Positions 52,138-64,000 of a stretch of 64,000 nucleotides of DNA are shown here, piece after piece (within the stretch, counting starts at the first letter, position 1; every line of letters starts with the position of its first letter). The notes under the pieces are model-generated. The model was given only the letters and a program-made list of their open reading frames with translations, searched no databases and was not told the origin of the DNA. A program made the translations under genes and the position numbers. The stretch spans positions 6,485,001-6,549,000 of the forward strand of contig JAKJHU010000046.1 in the NCBI GenBank assembly GCA_022316685.1, read 5' to 3'. Source of the DNA: Progne subis subis (taxonomy: Eukaryota > Chordata > Aves > Passeriformes > Hirundinidae).

Positions 52138-55100
52138 CTGACCACTCAGCTTTGCGGGGAGGACTAAAACAGTGCAGGGACAGGTACGGCTGGACGCCAT
52201 AGAACAGCCTACTAACCCTAGAACAAAAAAACACAGGGAACATAGGACCTTTCCACAATCCTACACAGAAATTACCTCAAATCTGAAGACAGAGGGCAAT
52301 ATTTTCATTATTATCTATATAAATGCCTTTTGTGTTAGTAAGTCATTTAAAGGTCCTGAAAAAGACATCTGAAGCAAGGACAAAACTGCTCTCTATGGGG
52401 ATATGGAGTCAGTTCACCATGAACAAAACAGAAACAAAGTGTAGTGCACAAGCCAGTCCTAATAGACAGGAAATATACCAACTATTCCCTGTCTTCCCTG
52501 ACACAAGACCTGCTTTATTCTGAAAATAGACATCAAACTCAGTTCTAAAATTCCAAAGAAATTTGTATTACAAAAAAGAACCTATCATCTATCCAAAGCA
52601 GTCCAAAACCTGGGGGGTGGCACAACATGACAAATATGATGTAATGGTCAGGTAATTATGTAGATAATATATCAGGTAAATCAAAATATCCTCATGCAAA
52701 CACAAAAACTTGGAACTGCATGAAAAATTCCATCATGCAAACCCAAATTCCCCACACAAAGCTTCACCCTGGTGCTTCCGATGCTGGATTAATTCTTCCA
52801 TAGCAAGTGAGTTCCTGGTGTAGCAAAAGCTCTGTAGTATATGAAATATCTAGGTATAGCAAACAGTACTTCATCACTTGAATTTCAGCATAATTTCATA
52901 CTTATAATGGTGCCTAATATATTTGTTGTACTCTTCCATCATTTTATAAAGTTAATTTAATTCTGAAACAAACCATTGAAGCATTTATCTCCTCAGCAGC
53001 TGAACCACTGGGAGGAAAAACAGGAAACAGCTGGTCAAAACCAACGTGTGATGAGAAATTTATTCAAAACTAGAAAAAATATGACTCAAAAGTGATCATC
53101 ATTTACAAAGGCTGGATTTGCAGTTTTTATAAACCAATTGCAAAGAAACACTGTGCAAGCTAAATTACATATGCAGTGATTCACAAATGCCTGCTAATGA
53201 TGAAAGAGCTTTGCTGCTCAAATGCATTCAAACTATAATAAATGTCCATCCAAAATCTGTTGGCTAAGGAAAACAATAAAAAAAAGAAACAAACCTCCTC
53301 TATTTCTGGACTTACAGAAAATAAGAATATTAATACTCCGCTGTTAGACATAGTTCATGTTATACTTCAGCCTCATAGATAACCTCTATCTTTTCTGCAG
53401 CCCCAACCCTGTTCCGCAGTCCCTGACTTGGTGTGAATAGATCAAAGCTTCCTTTAGGCAAATCATTACATCTCAATGAAACAGCAAAAGGTTTTGCACT
53501 CTTGTAATTCCCCCATTATATTTTAAGTAAGGAAAGTTTCAAAAGGATACATAGGTAAGCCAGAATACAAGTTACTTTCCTAAAAGGGAAATATTCTGAA
53601 TGCTAATGACATAACATGGTTTCCTTTGAAAATACATACATTGGCATACACAAGCCACCAGTGCAATCCCAAGATTGCAAACAGCAGACAGGAAGTCCAA
53701 TGTTACAGCTCCCATGACAACAGTAATGTGCTTACATAAAGTAAAAAATCTCACATATGCAAGGGTCAGAACTATAATGGCCTCAAGCATGCTGCAGGAT
53801 GCTCTAAGTCTGCAAAGTTACTCAAGATAAACTCCTAATTTAAAGCAGGAGGATTGAGGACAGTTTGCTCACAGGAGTGGTTTTCTTGATCCAACACAAA
53901 ATCACATTTAGAACAATTCTCCTAGCCTCGGATACATTCCTATGCTTTTGCTGAAAGACAAACCATTCAGAATTATCATTCAGACCTTTATTCAGCCTAC
54001 AAGTAGTTCATAGTTGATTGGTTATGTACATTTTTATTAAAAACTTGGGGTTTTTCCTTTGCTCTTATGCTCTTAACTTTAAAATTCTCTAATATTAATA
54101 TTTGGAACTGGTAAATTTGAAGTTGGGTTTCCACCCCCTCCCCTTCACTGGAAACTTACAGGATATGTCCCTTCTGCCAACTACAGTGCAGCACACAGCT
54201 ACTGAGCTTGCTGAGGATAAAAGGAAATCTAGCCACAGCATATGGAGAGTGTTTGGGAGAAGTTTATCTTCTTCAAACTCAGAGTGAGCTCACTCACAAC
54301 TAACTGCCTCTGAGTCTAGAGAACAGATGAGATCACCACTTGTTTGTAAAACAGCTAGGACACAGATTTGAGTCCAGAAGCAGGGCTTCCAAGCAGTGTG
54401 ATAACATGAACAGTAAAAAACAGCATAAGCAACTGATGGGGACTGAGGGAAGTTTTATTTATTAAGTTAACGATCCTGAGTTATATTACAGTACATTACA
54501 CTTATTTATACAGGAAATATTTTTAATTTTAAACTATAGTTTTGAAAGTGCTTAATCTAAGTTTGGCACATGTCTGTCTCTTAAAACATTTGACATAAAA
54601 CTATGGTTTACCTGAACCCAACAGCTTTATTCTGCACGTTTCTTTTTCTCCCTCCATGTAACAATATCCCAATAGGAGATTTTAAACAAATTACATTATG
54701 ACCAGGATTTCACCCATTCTCTAATACTTGAAGGGAATTCCTAAACACTCTAAGAACTATGACTGCTGTAACATGAAACTAGAGCAGCTAACAATACATC
54801 CTTTGTTCTACCCACAATTTACTAATGAAGGTTGGTATCCATTCTGATTGCTCAAAAACAATTTTTACAGTGTTGAGAGACCAGCATGAAAATAACCAGA
54901 ACATAACAATCACTTTTAATCACCTTAAAATAAGCTCACATTATTTTACTGTGGATTCAAAGTCCAAAAGGTAGCAACACTCAACAGGCACTACAGTTAC
55001 TGGAAAAGCTAAGAGAAAAAAAACCCCTACTTTTACAAGAGTTCATTAGAATATTCAGAGTTTTGCAACAAGTGCAGGCACTGATTTCAAGACAAAAATA

Positions 55101-58100
55101 AACCTTTCCATTGCTGTTGCATGCTTCCATGCTTTCACAACAACCTTCTCTGTAGGTCTCCATCTTCCAGTACTATTTATACTAAAAGTAAGTCTTCAAT
55201 CTCAGTTCAAAATTAATGTATCTGGTTACAGTTGAAAAATATAAACAGATTTTCACTATCACACGATTTGCAGGACAATAGAAGCACTGTCCTATACATG
55301 TGTGTTTACAGGTAAATAATAGTGTCTAACTACATCATTGCCTAGTGAAATTATTAGGAGAACAAAAATTAAAAAAAAATAAAAGAAAAAAGTGACTACA
55401 AATGTCAGGGCTAAATGTTTGTTTCCAGCACTGTCCCACTTGCAGTATTTCTGACGAAGGCTGTGTGTTGTGTCACTGCTCTAAGTGGCACTGGTTCCAG
55501 TGCTGTACTGGTGTCATTAGCTTTGATTGCTGTGGGAGCTCCCCATCACTTGATAGCCCAGCTCATACATACTTGGACAGTACTTAATGGCTATATCATT
55601 TTCAACTGTTATTTTGATTTTTAGGTTGTCACCAGTCCATATTTTCAAGAAAACTTCCTGACCAGAGGGCTCATAACTATACATTGTCCAATCACTTTTC
55701 ACACATACAGGAACCAAATAGCCTCATATCTCATGGAGGACGCCTTCAATATTGTGGCAAGTTAAGTTTTCCGGTAGACATTTTTCCACTAAGTTATTCT
55801 TGAAATATCATACTGGTATGGCATATGCCTACCAATTACTGTCAAGCCAAGATTATTTCATTTTAGAAAAATTTCTTTTTAAAATATTCTGAAAGATAGT
55901 AGAAAAGCAAGGTAAATTAAAATATATATAAAATCTCATAAATTCAGATTTTGTTATTCACTCATCAAGAGAGTGATCTTTATATGGCACACTTTTTATT
56001 AACTTACACCAGAGTAAACAACCTAACTTTTCAACAGGTCATACAGGTAATGGAGATAACTTAGTTTCAACTGAGCAAGAATTTTAGAAAAGTGTCCAAC
56101 TCTAACACTCTAAAATGAACCCTTTAATGTGCTGCAGGGAGATTTTCTAAACCAGACCTTCATGCTTCTTTACAGTTAATGAACAGTCACTAGAAGGAAA
56201 GCCAGAAAATGTGGAAAAACTGAAGGCATAATATAATGCTCCTGCCAAGACTCCCACACTATTGGCTCTAAATATCTAAGTGTGCTCACAGCTAAAACTT
56301 ATTGTTCATAACTTGGCCCAACATTGTTAAAGGTATAAGGCAACTGTAAAATAATACAAAGTATTAAGCAATTTAGATCAAACCCTATCACATTATGGCA
56401 GTAAAATGACTTCTTCTACAGACAGAAGGTAAATTTTCTGGGTTTAAAGTTAGCTTTTAAAATGGGAGTAACTCAACCCAAGGCAAATATAGGTATAGAG
56501 CTTCATTTTAAAAAGTTCAATTTATTTTTACAGCACTTACTGAAGGGAAAACATAATTTCATGCCTATTTGGCTTCTCTCCTGCTTCCCTGATATTTTTC
56601 CAAATAGTCAATTCTGCTCATTAACTTTTTTTTTCAAACAAAGAAACAAGAAATACAGGGTTCAGGTAGAATAAAAACCTGCTTGTCCTTACCCACCAAC
56701 TACTTCACCATAAGTAAATATACCTTTATGTCTTAAAAGCACAATGGCATTTTAACAAGCAAAATACTCAATGCACAGTGAGATAAAAAATTATTGTTAG
56801 AGTGGAGAAGCACTCCAACTAGTTGCAGATTATTTGCTTTATGGCATTATTTCCTGTAAATTCCTTTCAGCATGCTACACTAGAAAATTTTATTTCAAAA
56901 TGGAAAGCTGAAAAATCTCAAATCTGCCTGTAGTCCTCACCAAACCATCACAAAGTAGCCTTTTTTTGGTTAAATGGAAGTACAAAGTACAGCATAAACT
57001 TCAGGCTGAAGAGCAGTGTTACATTTTACGTACGCAGGGAAAACTGCGAGGGAAGAGAATAAAAGTTCATTTAAAGAATTCTCTTTTAAAATATGTAGCA
57101 AGAAGTAAAAAACTGTAGGAAAAGCATATAATTCTAACAGAAGGATGGTATGACAGCAAACCCAGACCTGGAATTCCTACAGAAACAATTCAAAACAACC
57201 TAGAAGTGAAGGTCAGTAATAATTTAAATTTTTAGGCTACTTTGTGAGTTGTGAATCTCACAGAGTTTAGCAGACTAACTTTATTAATAAAGACACTTAT
57301 GTCCAGGTGATTTCACATAGACACTCCATAAGCTTTCTGTCTAATAAATCAGATCAGTCACCTGAATGAAACACAGCACATAAACAGGGACTCTTACGCT
57401 GCTTATTACTACTAGCGTAGAGGGTAATTAGATGCTTTAAAGTTTTTCTTTCACTTCTTAAGAATCAAAATGCACCTCTTCATTATATACATTATGTTCT
57501 GAATACATTGGAAAAGTGTATCTTCCAAAATACTACTAGATATAAAAGTCGGTTACACTCTTCATTCTGACAAAATATTGACAATTAAAGGTTACAATCC
57601 ACTCAACACCTGAGAAAAACAACCAAAAAATGTTCTTACACACACTCTGTACTACTAACCTTTCCTTTGTTCATAATGTGTTAGCATTTGCAGTAATGAG
57701 CTCCTGCATTTGGTTAGTGCAAGCTGTTGTTGAAATAGTCCTGAGCAGACTTTATTTCTATGACTGATAGTGAAATACTCAATCTATCTGTATTTTCAGA
57801 AATGCCACAAAAGCATGCACTGAGTAGAACAGATGATAGAGCTCTGGAAGGGAGGAGAGCAGCAGAGGGAGGGAACTGAGCTCTCTACAGGTTCAAAATT
57901 AAAATCAATATTGATATTAATTACAAAATATTTATTGTAGTTAGGAATATATTACAAATTAAAAATCAAATATAAGCAACAACAACAAATAAAATGACTA
58001 TCTATTAAACAGAAAACAACTTGTGTCTACATTAATTTTTTAAAATATTATCCAAGATTACTATTTTAGATTCCACATTAATAAAAAATAAAACTATAAA

Positions 58101-61100
58101 TTTATGTAAAATTTTTATTAGAACATAAATTTTTTTAACCTCCAAATCTTTTTTCTCTCCTAACTTTTTGTTAAGACACCTTCAACTGACTATAGCTCAA
58201 CTTTATGGAAACAAAGAAATCTTAACACAAGACTCCTTACATTAGCCATGCATATCACAAATCCTTGCATTACATTTGTTAAACACAGGAGTCATAAAAA
58301 CACCACGGACACTACAGGTAAAAAAACCAAAAACCTGATGCTAACAAATGCTGTACTACTATACCAAATCATTACATGTCTTAGGAAACACTCCCACAAG
58401 ATAAATCTACTATAGAATCGCTATTCTACCTGGGAACAGATGTAGGACAATTATGATTTTCTTTAATTGCTGCCTAATTAGTATCTGACATTTTAGTAGT
58501 GCCTTAGCAACTATGAGGAACATCAGGTATATTATAGTGCTAATTTCTATGTGAGCAGAGTTAAGCAAGGCAGCAGAGTTCTTGCCTCTTAAAGCTCAAA
58601 CTACTGGCACCAGGAATGTAATGACACAGCAAATATACTACTGACGCCTGCAAAACAAGCTTAACTAAAGAATTCAGCTATTATGCACTTCAACTATGTT
58701 GTTGCAGCTGCCATCTGCACATCTTGAACACACTTAAGTTGCTTGAGAGAATCACTCTGTGAAAGTCTAGTGAGGTGCCCAGATTTCGTATCTTAGTCAA
58801 TAGTGGGCAGGGTTACTCTTGTCACATTACCACCAAAGCAAAACCACCATGGTATCAGCAAAAAGCAAAGCGTATTTCAGCTCCATGAACTTTACATCTC
58901 ACAGATCCCAGAAACTCTGACTCTGGCAATTAGTCAGATTGGTAACAGCGCAGCTGAGCTGAACCCAAGCAGTGGAGACCTGCTCAAGCAAAGCCAACAC
59001 TATCATGATCTGTTTCTATGGCAAATTCTTTGCACTTGTGACTTCCTTAATACGTACTAATGGGAGGAGATTGCACTGTTCAACATAGACAAGCAAATGT
59101 CTCCTGAACAGATACAACAGCCATATTACACACACCCATCTGACAGGGTAAATGCTGCACTGCATTTAGCTACGAAAACTAAGGGCAAAACTAGAAAAAA
59201 AAAAATTTGAGATAAAGATTTTCTCTTCATACAACACATACATTAAATCCAGAGGAGTCTAAATCTGCATATGAAATACCTATCAACAATAATAATATGC
59301 TAGATGAAGAAAAATGTAACATCATGTATTTTCTATATATTTTCTATAAATCCTTAGTCCCACCTCCCTGTGGAGAGGAAGAAAAAAGAAAAAATCCCTC
59401 AACAAGAGGACAGTTCAGTGCCTTTCCTTTATTAGTGCTAGAATTTTTATGTAAGGGATATGCACAAATGAGACCCACATTTTCCTACTTTAAAACATAA
59501 AGGTCTCTATTGTTCCATGTTACACCAGTACTGCTATGAAAACTTAATTTCTCCAACATTTTTTTCCGCTTGAAGAACAGAACTACTGTTCACTTAGCTG
59601 TTCCAAACAGAATGCATGCTCAAAGGGTGAGATAAGGGGAAAGGAAGAACAAATTACCACATTCATTTACTACTTTTTCCTTCTTCCTTTGATTATTGGC
59701 TTGAAAGATTCCTACAAATGCCCATAATTCATTAAATTATTTTAACCCTATGCATACATTCAACAGGTCCATTTATTTGTCACATCCATTAAGTTAATTT
59801 CTATGTTTGTGTAAATCCATCAATAACGACAATACTATAAGCCATAATCGCATACAAATATTATTGCAGAAATAATATTTGACACTACAATTACAAGGAA
59901 ACAATGCTAAAAGAATTTGATGCACGTTTTACATAAGGAGATTATATAGAGAGGTTGATAAGAAAAAAAAACAGTTTTAGTGTCCATTTGGATGAAGAAA
60001 GACTTAGAAAACATGTGGTTTTAAGCTTTTTCTGACCATGAGGAAAACACTCTGTGCACTGTAGTTAAGCAAAGTGCTTTACAGTGCCTGTTTATCTTTT
60101 GCTGAACTGTAGACAGAACTTTTTCTATTTAAATAATTATTCAGTGAATATTTATTAATTTTGTATCTGAGTTCATACATTAGACTACCAAAAAAACCAA
60201 AAATCTTCAAATCAATGCTCTCCCACTCCAAAATGCTGTATGTTCAGTATTATAGTGGTAATGGAACATGGTTAACAGGCAAGCACAATAAAAGCTAGGG
60301 AACTCATGTCAAATTGGAAATGTCCAATGAAGAAATATAAACACATCCTCTAGCTATCTCACAAAACATCGTCCCATCTCTCCCCCTTAAAACTTATAAT
60401 GATACTTATGATACTTAAATGTACCATGCTACACAATGTTAGGTAAACCCACAGAATCATATTCACCCCTTCGTGGGAGAATGATCACGCACTCTGCACT
60501 GCATCTGCTGTCCCAGCAAGTCTGTACTGCCACTGACCAGTGTAGTGAATTTCACAATAATCAACAGTACCACAAAGCTCTGCAACCTGGTAAAAAAACT
60601 GATAATACTAATTTACAGAAGGACATGAGGATATTACAGGAGGGCACAACTGTCATGGAGTCACAGAAACCTCTCTTCCCTTATCACTGACAAAATTTCG
60701 TATTTCTTTGATCAATTTTACTGTAGGATTCTGTGATCTTACATGAAAGTTGTTGAAGACTCTGAGCAGTAAGTGCAAGAAATTTCTTTGAGCAGAAGAG
60801 ATTTCCATTTATTCAGGACCAATTTATAAGCATAGCTTATATGACAACACACTCTTTTACCTTGATTATTTTCCCCTCCCTAGAGCTTATTCATACATTT
60901 TAACAGAGAAAAAAAACACACTTCCTTTTTTTGCTGATCTCAGTAATCAGTGGCCAAAATCTTTTTTAGATTACATCAACAACTATTTAATTTCTACCAG
61001 CACAGAAAATCTTTTACTACTTGAAATAGTGCTATGTAGTGAAGAATGTGCTATGTAGTTTCTATAACAATAATTTATGCATTCATGATTTCATTCTAAA

Positions 61101-61329
61101 CTTAGAATTCCTTGCATTATGTAACTTAAGAGAATACAAATCAGAGAAGCATCAGCACATTAATGTATATTGTTCAAGCATTACTCGTTCTATTATTGTA
61201 AAATACACGTAAAAGAAATAGAAATACCTATAACTTGGGGAAATATGCTTTCTTTCCAGAGCAACAAATTTGTCACTGTAATCTAATAGTCTCACATGTA
61301 ATGTTATTATTTATAGAACAACTATATCG

Positions 61330-61660
61330 TTAATAAATCCATCAAATGTTTATACATACATATATGCTATATATATTCAAATGTGTAGAGCTATAATATA
61401 TATTTATACACCTGTCATATATATGGAAAAACATAAATATCTATTATATATCTTTCCTATTTAAAGTATAAATATCTATAAAATGCATGGGATTTTTTAA
61501 TCTGTATATAGGCGTGTTATATTCTTATATGCAAAAATTATTTAATCAATAAATAAATGTATACATAAATTTAGGTATAAATATTTACCTATATGCATTT
61601 TATACAGACATATATACAGATATATGTATAATATTTTACAGACATATTTACTACATGTCT
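61330..61660. repeat. TA-rich low-complexity tract
   Basis: This stretch is dominated by TATATA, ATATAT, TAAATA and ACATATA words with almost no G or C. It ends about 200 bases past the donor of the long exon, inside its presumed intron. No unit is regular enough to call a single microsatellite. Confidence 0.75.
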
Positions 61661-61875
61661 TTAAACCAAAAGAATTTTAGAGGATGACAATACATTTTTC
61701 TAAAAAGCAGGGTTCAGCACAAGGTTGTTCAATGTGGGTAAGTGAAATATCCCATTCAGTGTTACTAAGTATTTACTAGTTCAAGTCACTTTTTTAATGG
61801 AAAGGTCATCACGTTATCAAAACAAACAAGGAAACAAAAAGAAACCCCCCCCCAAAAACACTATGAAAAGCTTAC

Positions 61876-63094
61876 CTCATACCATAAAGACTTCTCAAGA
61901 CAGGAATTGAATTTCCATTTTATTAGGGACTGAATAATGGTTAGCTGTTCTGTTGTAATCCTGGAAAATTTCATGCTGCTGTTGTTTCTCCTTTGCTCAA
62001 CAGAATTCCAAGCAACAGTTCCTATGTGCCCTGACGGTAAAGTCCTAAAAATTGCTCTCATTCCAGTATAAACTGATTTTTTAACCTCTTTATCATTTTT
62101 ACAGAAGCGTCTTATTAATAGAGTAGAACGTTCCTTTTTGTTTCTAAAAAAATCCTCTTCCAACACATCTTCACAGTTATCATTACAGTCCTCAAAATGG
62201 CTCAGAAAGGGCTTTGAGGGCATTCTTCCAGTAAAGTTATTTCCACAGAAGTTGTGACCTGAGCATGCCACTTTAACCTTTCGTGGTGCTCTTTCCAGAC
62301 ATAAGTACTTATGCCTTAAAGCATCTTCATACAACCGCTGCCCATTTTCATTCTCACAATTATTTGTCAACTGCATTACGCTGCAAGTGCAGGCCTGGGA
62401 ACCAGTGGTGTTACCATCGCCATCATCCACGGGTTGCAAGCAGTCATCCAAAATGAAGCTGTTGTGTAAACCACACAAAGCCTCGGATATATTCCTTTCA
62501 CTAGCACAATGTAAGTGAAAAAAGGCCACTTTATCGGGATCACTGCTGTCATTCTTATTTACTGCTGTCTGGCTTCTTAACGAAGGTCCATTCATTTTCA
62601 ACTGAATTTCAGCAAGCATGGCTCTTTCCAGCGAAACAGGAATTGCAGTTTCCAGGCACGCCTCTTCCCCTGCTAGAGGAGCACAAGATTGATACAACTG
62701 GCTGCGCGGGATATTGCTCTTGTAATTCTTCTGTACAATGTTACAGTTAATGTTAAGAAATTCCACTGAATCAGAAATGGAGCTGTTCCCCTCCCAGAAG
62801 TTTTCATTGCTCTTGTCCTTAGTCAGTTGTTCTTTGGCCAGAGGGAATATTTTGGCCACTGAGCCCTGAAGATTTTCTTCTTGAAGTCTGCGTAAGTACG
62901 ACAGATTGCGTGCGGTTTGCCTTCCCGAACTGGCATTGTGTCTTCTTATAACACTGGCGCCCAAAGCATTTTCAGTATTTTCATCTGCAGCTGACTGGGC
63001 AGCTATCACTTTACCCTGTACCACAGAGAGGAGAACAGACGCTGTCACCTCCTCAGAGGTCATCTTGACACAGTCTTTAGTTGCTGGATGGGCG
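61876..63094 (-). CDS. Long 5'-proximal coding exon, unrecognised protein
   Basis: This is the clearest coding block in the window: about 400 codons on the minus strand with no stop, where surrounding open frames rarely exceed 100 codons. The 3' end is a canonical donor, GAG|GTAAGC, leaving phase 0 after a Leu-Trp-Tyr-Glu end. The four residues beyond it, up to a stop at 61861-61863, would be intronic. The 5' end is best placed after a pyrimidine tract of nine Cs ending in ATCCTCAG (63096-63095). That acceptor would exclude the Met-Arg-Ile-Gly-rich start of the raw open frame at 63129. An internal ATG at 63063-63061 has A at -3 and would give 396 codons to the donor. The product is hydrophilic, rich in Ser, Asn and Lys, with acidic patches and a Cys-rich middle third. 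It has no signal peptide, membrane segment or repeat. A basic stretch near the end reads Ser-Val-Tyr-Thr-Gly then Arg-Thr-Leu-Pro-Ser-Gly-His-Ile-Gly and looks like a conserved core. I do not recognise the family. A nuclear or cytosolic scaffold-like protein is possible, but that is inference. Confidence 0.85.
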
Positions 63095-63423
63095 CTGAGG
63101 ATGGGGGGGGGACCTCCACCAATCCTCATATCATGATTTCAGTGTAATGAAAGATTCAGTGCTAAAGAATCGGGGAACACATGATAAAATTTATATTGAC
63201 TGTTTGTTGTTTTTGAACTGGCTTTTACAAAAAATTGTATTTTTTTACTGTTGTGCTGCTAGGCTTTCCCAAACTTGGATTACTGGTATGAGGCACTAAC
63301 ATTTTTAAACCAGTTCCTTATTATGATGTAGTGATTCAGCTGGACTCTCTCCACAATTAATCCTCTGTCATATATAGCACACACACTACTGTTGCCTCAG
63401 ATTGTAGATGACCAAACACATAC
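63095..63423 (-). other. Putative short intron 1
   Basis: This is the stretch between the candidate first exon and the long exon. On the minus strand it starts GTATGT and ends with a C9 tract, ATCCTCAG. An in-frame TGA about 12 bases before the ATG at 63129 agrees with this stretch being noncoding. I see no other element in it. Confidence 0.4.
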
Positions 63424-63472
63424 TCCATGTCACAGATGCATCTCCCCACAGGGCATCTAAAAAGATGATTTC
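63424..63472 (-). CDS. Candidate first coding exon carrying the start codon
   Basis: This is a 49-base stretch between a strong acceptor (CTTTTTCTTTACAG ending at 63473) and a good donor (ATGGA|GTATGT, GT at 63423-63422). The ATG at 63428-63426 has G at both -3 and +4, a strong Kozak context. The exon would end with two bases of a codon. The proposed next exon at 63094 begins with the one base needed to complete it, so splicing would give Met-Asp-Ala-His-Pro-Ala-Thr-Lys and then run in frame into the long exon. The intron would be 329 bases. The rest of the exon upstream of the ATG would be 5' UTR, although the same frame is also open to the acceptor, so translation could begin in a still earlier exon beyond the window. 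All of this is splice-signal and phase reasoning without transcript support. The alternative is that the ATG at 63063 starts the protein. Confidence 0.4.
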
Positions 63473-64000
63473 CTGTAAAGAAAAAGCATACATAGATATA
63501 TTGAAGAGCATTCATGGCACAAAATCCACCATCACAACTACAAATCGTACTAGACCTAGAGAATTCCAAAATACACATTTAAATTGTCTTAAAATTTCAC
63601 AGAATTCTGGAACATCACTGTCATGTTTTACATATTTAAACAGCTTTCTCCAGGAAAGCCACACAACTGCAGAAAACTAATTATTCTGAAGCTTTAACAA
63701 TGAAATTGAACACAAATAAAAAGAGAAAAAAGCAAAGGTAAATTCCATATTTTTTCTGACTCGTAGTCAGGATAAAACATTTTGAAAAATAAAATCAATT
63801 TTAAATCTACACTCTCTTATAAAATAATTCTTTTCCTGTTCAGAACTACGACTACAATTGCTTTGGTGTTAAATGGTTTTTGCTTTCCTTAACCTGTATG
63901 CTGTTACCATGAAATCATGAAGAAAACATAGTATTTTTGCCACAAGTTTACAACTGAGAAAGCATATAGACAAATTCGAGTAAGACTGAAATATAAATAA
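63473..64000. other. Noncoding right edge
   Basis: Directly left of 63490 on the minus strand is the pyrimidine tract of the strong acceptor feeding the candidate first exon, so this is probably intron. Earlier exons or the promoter would lie beyond the window. Nothing else was recognised. Confidence 0.5.

Larger units (their letters stand above)
28553..61875. other. About 33 kb intron or intergenic DNA
   Basis: A long AT-rich stretch with many 60-150 codon open frames on both strands but none with both protein-like composition and good splice borders. A weak exon candidate at 29105-29195 (minus), a CpG palindrome with microsatellite near 52.1 kb and small inverted repeats are covered under findings. 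No CR1 tail was spotted in this stretch, although older repeats would escape reading by eye. Confidence 0.5.

Noticed and set aside
51350..52140. Solo LTR of an endogenous retrovirus
   Set aside because: I could not find TG...CA ends, a target duplication or a convincing primer-binding site, so only the palindrome and microsatellite are reported.
53572..53790. Hydrophobic 72-codon minus-strand ORF as a membrane protein
   Set aside because: It lacks CpGs and has no start context or splice borders. Hydrophobic frames are expected opposite A-rich DNA.
62906..63136. Plus-strand ORF opposite the long exon
   Set aside because: It is a shadow of the minus-strand coding exon, including a translated G9 run.
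1..64000. CRISPR array, operons, ribosome binding sites or other prokaryotic features
   Set aside because: CR1 repeats, splice-bounded exons and long noncoding stretches show vertebrate nuclear DNA. No regularly spaced repeat array was seen.

Overview
The window is vertebrate nuclear DNA, almost certainly from a bird. It is AT-rich and gene-sparse, has no operon-like organisation, and carries several 3' ends of CR1 retrotransposons, the dominant avian LINE. The most telling repeat is at about 4947-5098: a tRNA-Ile(AAT)-like head joined to a CR1-like 3' tail. That is the architecture of the tRNA-derived SINEs known from songbirds (TguSINE1 type), so a passerine is the best guess. Species and chromosome cannot be told from the sequence.

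All coding sequence that I can defend lies on the minus strand. At the right end is one long exon (63094-61876, about 1.2 kb) with canonical splice signals. A possible tiny upstream exon (63472-63424) supplies a well-placed ATG in a matching phase. Further left are a very exon-like 97-codon internal exon (23500-23209, phase 0 to 1) and a probable terminal exon (28552-28397, 51 codons plus stop). I could not recognise the protein family of any of them, so no gene symbols are given. The splice phases would allow the long exon to lead, through unseen exons, to either of the left-hand exons, but nothing shows that they form one gene. A stop-containing exon lying 5' of another internal exon means either two genes or alternative 3' ends.

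The layout is as follows. 1-4946 is noncoding with one short hydrophobic ORF. 4947-5098 is the SINE. 5099-18290 is noncoding with three CR1 scraps, a perfect 26-bp-arm hairpin (10516-10574) and a 29-T run. 18290-20850 is slightly GC-richer, with a decayed LINE reverse-transcriptase fragment and a GC patch. 20850-23208 is noncoding. 23209-28552 holds the two left exons, an AT microsatellite and a second GC patch. 28553-61875 is about 33 kb of intron or intergenic DNA in which I see no exon that I trust. 61876-63472 is the long exon with its candidate first exon. 63473-64000 is noncoding.

I see no rRNA, no functional tRNA, no CRISPR array and no intact mobile element. Most short ORFs here are chance openings in AT-rich DNA.
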